Of a stretch of DNA of 64,000 nucleotides, positions 11,001 to 20,900 are shown one piece after another; position 1 is the stretch's first letter; every line of letters begins with the position of its first letter. The stretch covers positions 682,001-746,000 of the forward strand of contig NW_024881538.1 of NCBI RefSeq assembly GCF_019059575.1, read 5' to 3'. A program made the position numbers and the translations under genes. The notes below the pieces were generated by a model. It ran no database searches. It saw only the letters and a list, made by a program, of their open reading frames with translations, and was not told where the DNA came from. Source of the DNA: Amphibalanus amphitrite. Its lineage: Eukaryota; Arthropoda; Thecostraca; Balanomorpha; Balanidae.

Positions 11001-14000
11001 TGTTGATTATTTGACTCAAAGCTATGATAAAATGAATATGCCGCATACCACAATTGTATTAAGCAGCATAGTAGCCTTGACGAAAGATTCAAGCAGCTAC
11101 CTAGTAGGACTAGGTACATAGGTATCTACCTTACACCTACCTATCTTCAACACTCAACAGTCAACAGTGCAATATCAGATAAATTTGTAAGTAACTCTGA
11201 GAGACAATTATAATATAAGTGAGGACTAAGGAGTAGCATAGTAACCTATCTATTACCTAGAAAGTCTTTTTGAAAATTCAAAAGCACAAGTTCCGAGAGG
11301 CATTCATGTTTTTTTTAATCAAACTTTTTCTACATGATAATGAAACAAATGTTACTACTTCTTACTTATCACATAAAATTATTCAAACAGTACAACCTCA
11401 AAAATAGGATTAATCCCACCTGTGACACATTCAGCATCAGCAGGGACTTCATGGGCCACGAGGAGCAAACGAGGAGGCCATGACCTTGCATGAGTGGCTC
11501 AGGCCTCAGAATCAGATATGATCTTGAGTTGAGACTCATTGAAAGTAGTTAAGGTATCGGTAAAGCTGGCGTCACCGTCGCCTTCCCGCCAAGGTAGGCC
11601 ATAATGACCAAGGTCACGTATGTCAAACTAGTGGCAGCTTCAGATCGCAGTTACCGTGCGATCGTACTAACTTACTGCAAATTTGTGCTAACCTGCTGCA
11701 GTGGAAAACAAGTAAGTATTATGTCCGTGAAGTTAGCGTCAGCAACAACAACGAATACAGCGTCGGATTCAGAACCGCTCAAAAAACTCATATTAGGTCA
11801 ATTGGGGGACGGGGAGCAAGAATATGACCTTTATTTGGCCCTAGCTCTTACCCCTTACCCCTTAATCGGCCCTTAAAGGAAGGGGCGCGTCAAAAGTGCC
11901 TCAAGGGTTCGTCTGATCGCCAAAATAAGGGTTGCAATAGATTCCCCGGGTTAATGTCTAGCCGCAGCCTCGGGTTCCAGATGTGTGCAACTTACCCCTT
12001 GCCCCTTAATCGGCCCTTAAAGGAAGGGGCGCGTTAAAAGTGCCTCAAGGGTTCGTCTGATCGCAAAAATAAAGGTCGCAATCGATTCCTCGGGTCCATA
12101 TCTAGCCGCAGCCTCGGGTTCCAGATGTTTGCAACTTACCCCTTACCCCTTAATCGGCCCTTAAAGGAAGGGGCGCGTCAAAAGGGCCTCAAGGGTTCGT
12201 CTGATCGCATAACTAAGGGTCGCAATCGATTCCTCGGGTTAATATCTAGCCGCAGCCTCGGGTTCCAGATGTGTGCAACTTACCCCTTACCCCTTAATCG
12301 GCCCTTAAAGGAAGGGGCGCGTCAAAAGTGCCTCAAGGGTTCGTCTGATCGCCAAAATAAGGGTCGCAATCGATTCTTCGGGTCAATACCTAGCCGCAGC
12401 CTTGGGTTCCAGATGTGTGCAACTTACCCCTTACCCCTTAATCGGCCCTTAAAGGAAGGGGCGCGTCAAAAGTGCCTCAAGGGTTCCTCTGATCGCAAAA
12501 ATAAGGGTCGCAATCGATTCCTCGGGTCAATATCTAGCCGCAGCCACGGGTTCCAGATGTGTGCAACTTACCCTTGAGGCACTTTTGACGCGCCCCTTCC
12601 TTTAAGGGCCGATTAAGGGGTAAGGGGTAAGTTGCACACATCTGGAACCCGAGGCTGCGCCTAGATATTGACCCGAAGAATCGATTGCGACCCTTATTTT
12701 GGCGATCAGACGAACCCTTGAGGCACTTTTGACGCGCCCCTTCCTTTAAGGGCCGATTAAGGGGTAGGGGGTAAGTTGCACACATCTGGAACATCTGGAA
12801 CTAACAAATTTGAAGTAAGTTAGTACTTACTTATTTTCCACTGCAGCAGGTTAGCACAAATTTGCAGTAAGTTAGTACGATCGCACGGTAACTGCGATCT
12901 GAATCTGTCACTAGTTTGACATACGTGACCTTGGTCATTACGGCCTACCTTGGCGGGAAGGCGACGGTGACGCCAGCTTTACCGACCTAGGTGAGTTTAT
13001 TTATATTATAGCATAGCCTATAGGTAGTTTGGGCGTATTTGACTCTATAGACGCCCAAATTCTTATGCTGTTGATTGATTATTGGGACCAAATTGGGACT
13101 GGGAGAAGGGGAGGCAGCCGCAGGTGTCAATTCTGACTTCTGACATGTAAAATGTAGGTACCTAGGTAGTGTAGCAGGCACTTGGTTTGGTAAGACTAAG
13201 TACCTATCAACTGCCAAATGCTTTTGGCTCATTAGGCGCCTGTGCCTGAGCCTCTGAGGCTCTTGTAAGTCTGAAATATGGAGTTAAGTGATGGCTAAAG
13301 CTGAGGGGGTGATCTAGCATTGATTATTAGGGTGTTGATGCTGACTTGTGAACGACTCAAATTTTTTTTGAGTCGATTCTTTGTTTGAGTCTGAAAATTT
13401 GAATCGATTCATCAAATGACTCATGATGTTGAATTTAATTGATTCGAATCAACTCATGACTCATCAAGTTCCTCGATGAAGTGATTCGAATCAACTCATG
13501 ACTCATCGAAAAACGGTTTGATTCTGAGTCGATTCACGAATCAACTCAGAGTCGTTTACAAGTCTGTTAGAATCACGCTTTATTTAACAATGATAATCTG
13601 CCTAGGGACCTTTATGTTCAGGCATTCATCGTTATCGAGCCATATAAATAACTGACTATAACGCGGCTGTGGGCCGAAATGGTTTCAAGCGTGGGTGTAA
13701 ATGCCACGGCATATTCTTCGTTCTTGAACGCCAACCGCGCCATTGTTGTGAAATCAGTATGCACGCCTCAGCGAACCGAGAACGCTCCATTAAATCATCG
13801 CTTAGTGTGGTACGGAGATACGTCCATCGAATCATCTCCAGAAAATGTCACTTTTCGGGCGGCTGACTGCGTCAGAATGCCATCCCGTGCCCGCGAACGT
13901 GTCGGTGGGCGGAGAATTTGGCCGGCCTGTTCCGGAGCTGCCCGGCTCTCTGCCGAGGCCAGATGTGAGGGATCGACCCAAGATTGATGAGCTGAGCCCG

Positions 14001-17000
14001 AGTTGAGTTTAACTCGCCGGCCAAGTAGCGACACTCGGCCGGCGCGCTCGATCTCAGAGAGCTCAAGTGGCAACAGGATGAAGCGGCTCTTAGGTTCATC
14101 GCGGCGATTCGTGTTTTATTGGCGCGTCCGATGGCGCCCGGATGGTCAGACCTTTCCGAAGGGCACTCCGGGCGCCGGTGGTCCGATTTAGTGCTCTCCT
14201 AACTTTACAGCGGCCTCCTGTCGGGAGCTCATCTCGTTTCCGTTATTAACCGTACCAGCTTGACTGACTCCGTCGACTTTTTGCGATCGTAAAGCAAGCT
14301 GCGGAGGGTACTGGGACCAACTGCTTACGATGATAGACGCACAAGTTTTGACATGGCCATTTGGTGACTCTGTGAGGCACGGCTCGTCATTTGGTGAGCT
14401 ATGCGCAGATCACCAATCATCCGTGGTCCATCATCAGAGGAATGTCACTAATGACTCGGGCCACGCTATCGATTAGCTAGTTCCATTAGCAGTCGTGGGG
14501 GAGCGGTGTGCGCCTGACGTCATGAAGTTTCAGCTCACTGGTCACAAACAGACGTAGCAGCGATGTTCGGTTGATTCAAATGTTTGGTATTTACTAATGG
14601 CAGGCATTAGGTGCAATGTAATACGGATTCTGAACAGTTTTGAGTCTTGCCATGACACTTGTCAGGACTTGGCAGACAAACTCTCTCGCTCGCAATGTGT
14701 TGTGCTCATATGCACACGCCCTGTGGTGTACGCTTGTGTAGTGTGTACGTTCACCTATCGCCCATCAGCCAACACACGTACGTTTCCAGTCTACATCACT
14801 CACACACCATTAGGTACACATAACACATCACTCATATACCACATGTCACTCATCGCTCACGGCCCCGCGTTCCGACAGTGCTCATCAACGCGCCAGGTAT
14901 GCGCCTCATTCAGCGTTACCCGCACTCTTTTCAATAGTGCACCATAACACTTCTGCAGTGGGGGGGGGGGGCACTCCATATCGCCTGTAACGTATCGCCA
15001 AGCGCGGCCTACCGATACAGCAGCCCGCCGCCCCTGACGCGTTCGATGGCTAAGTATTCATTACGGCATATGGCCGTCTGTCGTGTGTGCTCATTACCGT
15101 AGAGAGATATGGCCATTAGGACGGTGGGTGCCGACCCGCTCGGCTATATTGCTCGTGCCGTGAAGGCGGGGCCGGTCCGGGTGCGTGGTCGACGCTCGAT
15201 ACCCCGACTCGCGTGCGACCGGTAATATGTTTTCCACCTGGAGCCCGAACGCTGCCGGCCTGAAAGTGATTACTGTTTGCTATCACATATGAGGCTGTCC
15301 CTGATCACTTCGGCATGAGTGCATTTAATTTACATTTCATAAGGCCCACAATTGGTGCAGCAGTTTGAATTTATAAAGACGCGTCACCGCTGTCCGAGTT
15401 TTCGCTTTGTTTCCGGCACGCAATAACAACGAAACGTAATACCTGCAATTTCACTCGCTCGTTGTCTTTGTTCAGTCCGCCTAATATCAGCGAAACACAA
15501 TGTTGACTCGACAGCTGATAAATTATGATAACGGGTTTGCGTAGGTCTGGCCATTCTTTACTCGCTGTGACAGAATCGTCGCCGCCCCTCCCGGGCTGGT
15601 CTTCCGTCCTGTTCGGGCAGCCTCCAAAGGCGTGGCCCCCATAGTTCATCCTGCCATAACCCGGCTCCGTGGAGAGTCTCTTCACCGTCGTCTATTTGGA
15701 CCTGTCTCCGCCGCCTGACCCCTTCCATCCCAGTCCGCCAGCGCGTCGGCCACGTGCGTCGACTGGTGTCTCTTTTGGCTGCTCTGGCCTCACCACACCT
15801 CTGTGCCGGTCCCACATAGCAACAGACTCAGTACCTGACCCCTCCGGACCATCAGACCTCATACCGGCCCCCTGTGGCCTCAGCTCCTTCCTGCGCGGGC
15901 GCCGCGGATTTATTAAAACCGTGTCAACTGAGCGTCTCTCTGATTAAGTCGCCGCCGGGGGACGCTGAGACGCCGATGTTATTTGGCAGCCGGCTCCTGG
16001 CGCCCCCGGGACGCCGGCCATATGAACCGCCGCCGTGATTTAGCATTGCACCCGGCGGCTTTCGAACCGGTCGGTAATATCAGTGTGAAAATGGCGCCGT
16101 GCCCTCGGGGCTGAGAAAGAGACGGTGTGCGAGCCGACGCACTCGGAGAGCTGCGCTCTCAAGCGTGTCGATTTGGTGGTTTGGCAACATTGCGATGCAA
16201 TGTTGCTTGTGGATTGGAATGCGTTGCATTTCGATGCACACACCATCGCTTCCATTGCAGCATTAGTTTATTCGGTGACTGACTGAAACCGCATTGGGAC
16301 TGTCTTTGAATAGGAGAATAGCAATGTGTTCCCTCGTGATAACAACTTTTCAATGATCACTTTTTCATGGTTGTGCGGTTTGCTATCCACTTTTACCAAT
16401 CAAATGTGATGTAATGTGTCTCTCACCACACCAGTTTTCCCACTCTCCCATCCCTTCGCCCGTATCTTACCTGTGTATTCTCTTGTCGACAGCACGAGCG
16501 GCTACCAGTGCGCCGTGCTCTATCGACGTGACCGGCACGTGGTGGAGATAAAACTTGGTGAGTGACGGACCCACACCCACACCCACACCCGTACACCTCT
16601 CATATTCAGTCACCTGCTCATGGTGCAGAGGTCAGGGGAAGGAAGATAAATGGCGGGGGGTCCTGTGTATGTGAATGTGTATGTGTGTATGTGGTCTGTG
16701 GGAGAAAGGTCACGAATATCTCAAAGACAGGAGGTGTGAGCGTGGGGGTCAAGGACGTAAGCATTTCGTCTGCTGATGTCAGTGGAATGCTTCTTGGAAG
16801 GAACGGCAATGAAAGGCGATCTAATATGATAAGTGGTAGAGTACCTAGGCGGGTACGGGCCACGGGGTGGCCACACTTCTGTAGGAACTGACTTTGGAGA
16901 CAATAATTATGATACTTTATTCTACATTATCGTTATTTTAGCGACTGTTCATGAACGTTTTGCTTCTGCCATCTACAATATGTACTTAACCGTTTTAGTT

Positions 17001-17893
17001 CGCTGGTCGGTCGGTTAGGAATACGCGGAACACATCAAGCAATGTGTATACTGTATCCGTAATAAATTGATGTCCGCTGTTGATTCTATTGAAGCTTTTA
17101 CCCGCGACGGGTATGGTTGGCCTATTGATCGTAATTTTGTTGACATCTCATCCCTCTCTTCAGGTGATGTAGTGCCCTCGCCCGAGGCCGCCTGCCAGTT
17201 CTTTGACGAGACGCGCCACAACTTCACCACGCTAGTCGGTCAGTACTGACTCTCCTGGGGGTAGGGGGCTGCTGGGGGTGGGGGAGTGGGGTCGTGCGCA
17301 GACGAGACCAAACTAGGTGGCCTCGGGAGTAGAATGACTCGAATGGAGCTGTTTGATATGATGTGCACGGATCTGCTATGATTCGGAGGAAAATGTGTTT
17401 TATACATAAATACGAGTGCATAAAATCACACGATTCACAAAAAAAACATGGATAACATCGCTATTGTAATGCTCACCTAAATGTTATGTGTTCAAACTGA
17501 TGTGCTGGTGAATTGTTTCACCTTTGGAACCTGTAACATCCTCCTATATGATGCGATTCGATGCAGTCACAAACGCTTATGCTCATTAACTCTGACTTCT
17601 GCTGCCGTCGACTCCCAGTATCATCAACACTCTGTCTCCTCTCTGCACGTCTGCACCCTCTAACCGTTTGTATTTGTGTTTCTGAACAGCGGCCTCCCAC
17701 CCGTCCCACCCGTGCCCGTACCTGGGCCGACACGCGGTCATTGGTGTTCAGCGGGAGGGCCGCCGCGTGCGAGACGCCTGCTCGGGGGCGTTCAGTACCC
17801 TGGTGATGGGTTGCCACGCCTCTGATACACTGGAACTGCGCTCAGAGTGTCGCCAGAGGACAGAGAGCTCAGGTGAGAGGGGAGAGAGAGGGG

Positions 17894-17976
<83 letters not shown>

Positions 17977-20900
17977 GAGATAGGGTTCTTTTGAGAGGAA
18001 AGAGGGGCTCAAGTGAGGCACGGACCGGACCAGGTCCAGGCCAAGCCCGGATCACGGACGTGATAGGCTGTGATGGTCAGACTTGACCAAGACATAGACA
18101 ATGCCAAGCTTGCTTGTGTCTACTTGCTCATTCATACAGTTATCATATTGGGTTTCCACTTTCCAAGTGTAGCCGATGCAACTATTGCACGCCATACAGA
18201 AATGACCTATTGGATCTGCAATCCGCATAATGCGTACGGTGGCATTTTTTCCATGTATCTTGCTAAGTGCTAACCCTCCGTACGGCGACTCCTCCCCCCC
18301 CCCCAATAAGTGAACAAGGCCATACACTGAATGCATTCGTTGGATGTACGATTACGGGCCGGCACGCGGGCGGATCTTCCCCGAAGCTTTCCCCACGGCC
18401 GATGCTGTTCGCTCCGTTCCGGTACTTCCCCCGCCTGCTCCGCTGTATGTAACGCTGTAATGATTTAGCAGCCTACACTCAGCTGCTGACCGGGCCTCTC
18501 ACACCGTTTTCTCTCTACCGGCAGAGTATCGTTGCCACGGTAGCTGGCAGGAGAACAACACCCACTTTCTGGTGGCCTCTCCTCTGTCGAGGTCATCGCC
18601 CTCGGCTCGTCGCGTCTGCTTCATCTCCATGGCAACGGGCGACGGTCTGCACTTCTCCACACTTCAGGAGGCCTGCTACCGGAGCGTGCTACCCGGTCAG
18701 GAGGGCAGCCTGGCCTTCAACGTCACCATCAACGGTCAGTGCGAGCTGACTGGCTGCGATAATCGGGACTAGGGCCTGCTTACTTGTCTCTTGGGTCTGG
18801 GGTTTAGGAAAGCGAAACTGTAGATAAATATATTCAAATATAAACGATTTATAGGTACGTGTGTGGTGTGGACGATGTGTATTTTATGTATTTTTGTTCA
18901 GTGTTTCCAAATGCGGGGCCAGTTGAACAGCAATCAATGCTAAGTGCGTTTGCGTCGTTGGGTGTCCTTATGTATTTCTGTGTGTGTGCACCTCCCTATG
19001 CGTATGTGCCTGTGTTTATTTGTTTATGCGTATGTGCCGGTGTGTGTATGCCTGTGTGCCGGGTGCCGCGGTGTGTACTCGCCGGCGCGTGTTTGTGAAC
19101 TCTGCCTGCGGCGCGGCGGCCGTCCCCCGGGACCGCTCAGCAGACCGGACCCGTCACGGGCTGCAACGTGGCGCTGTTTTTCTCCCCGCTGCCGGCTTAT
19201 TGGTTGAAAGCCCGCTTTAGCAGCTGCGTCGCCGGAGGCTCAACACCGCGGCTGCTATGCAGATGCGCTCTTTAAAAAGTCGTTTCTCTGTCATGGCGCC
19301 TTAAAGAAGTATTAACCGGCAACGTGGAAGCGGTTGTAAAATTTTAGCACACAAGATGCGCGCGAAAGGCGTTCAGATGCTGTGTTCCGAGAGCCGTACG
19401 CCACTTAAGGTGATGAGATGCGAAGTGCTCAGGGATGCTATATGGGAGATCGGGTAGCATTAAATTGAGAAGGAAGCCACTTTACTGTACACCATACGGC
19501 GATGAATGTTGCATTCGTTTAATAACGTTACAAGTGGGACTTTATATTGAACTATAAAAGTTAAATGAAAAGTGACCTTTGTGGTAGTTTATATGAAATG
19601 AAACGATGCATTTCTGTGCAATGTGCTTACGCGTTGTGGTTACTTTTACTTGTCCTTAGGTCGGTATCTTCTTATTCATAAAACGTGTTTTCTGTTATCG
19701 CATAAAGTTAAAATTAGATGTCCCTACATACACCCAGAACGACGGTACTGATGAAGATTTTTCACTGACCACCAGCCTCCCCCCCCCCTCCCACACACAC
19801 GCACACATGCCACCGAAATCCGCCTGTCCACAGTATGGTAACTCTACATACAACGCGTAACCACGCTGTTATTCATTTTCGCCTTATCCGTTTGACGGAG
19901 AGGTAGCCACATGTGGAGGCTCATTACTAAAGCCGGGCGGATGAAGCCACCGCTCGAGTGTGCTCCCGCTCTGCGGCTCTGTCAAGTGTCTAATTGGACG
20001 TTAGGTTGCGGCATAATTAGTTTACCCGGCCCGGTGGCTGGCAGGCTGGCTGGCCTTTCCAACATTATCTTCCGATGGTTGATGCAGGTTGTGTTCAACA
20101 GATTAAACACATTACATTCCTTCAGCTGAATTATACATATAATCCCGGCCAGAGTTGAGAGTTCTACGCATGTTCGCCTTTCTTCACTTCGTGTGATGAA
20201 ATCATGTAAATAATGCACCCAGGATCGGCGACACCAATGTCTTTCAATTGAAGCCAGTTTCCAACATTGTGAAGGGAAATCCTTAGGTGACGATACTTAA
20301 CATAATTGCTGTCTCACCGCAACTGAACAAAATTACGAGGCTTTTTTCCACTAGGAAAGTGCCAATCAGCTCTGCCGAAAGCCTTGATTCTTACCCGGTT
20401 CATTCAGCTTGACAGGTCACGTCCTTTGACCCCGTTCTGACCCGTATGGTCAGATCTAACTATATGGCCCGTTATCTGACCACAGATGGCATCCTATTAC
20501 TGACCTGTTGATGTCAGTTACCAATTGCTGACCTGGCCTCTTACTCTTGGTCTTCACCTCTCACCTCTGGCCTGTAAAGACCACCTACAGACCGCTGGCG
20601 AACTCGGACATGTGCCCTGTCCCCCTCATGGTACTGTCGAGCGGAGGCCTGTGGCTGTTGGCCCCTGCTCTGTCTCGCTCGGGCGACTGTCGAGTGGGTG
20701 CCACTGACCTCTGACCCCTGCCCTGTCCCCCTCAGGCGACTGTCGAGCGGAGGCCACTGACCGTTCACTTTGACCTCTGACCTGACCTGTGACCCCTGTC
20801 CCCCTCAGGCGACTGTCGAGCGGAGGCCTGTAGCCGTTGAACGCTGACATGACCTCTGACCTGTAACCCCTGCCCTGTCCCCTCAGGCAACTGTCAAGCC

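Larger units (their letters stand above)
10694..13574. mobile_element. hAT-like non-autonomous element with 8-bp target duplication
   Basis: Terminal inverted repeats cagacttgtaaacgactc (from 10702) and its complement (ending 13566) are flanked on both sides by TTAGAATC (10694-10701 and 13567-13574). An 8-bp duplication with ends starting CAG is the hallmark of the hAT superfamily. Both subterminal regions carry degenerate repeats of gattcgaatcaactcatgac (10790-10945 and 13440-13545), partly as direct copies of one block. There is no transposase reading frame, so it is non-autonomous. A second foldback element (11557-12985) lies inside it. Confidence 0.8.

Noticed and set aside
12125-12794. 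150-codon plus-strand frame and 86-codon minus-strand frame of identical repeats
   Set aside because: The 144-bp satellite unit is a multiple of three, so frames stay open without selection.
17767-18055. Arg/Glu and Ser/Leu reading frames through GA tracts (also 26880-27778)
   Set aside because: They are translations of GA/CT microsatellites.
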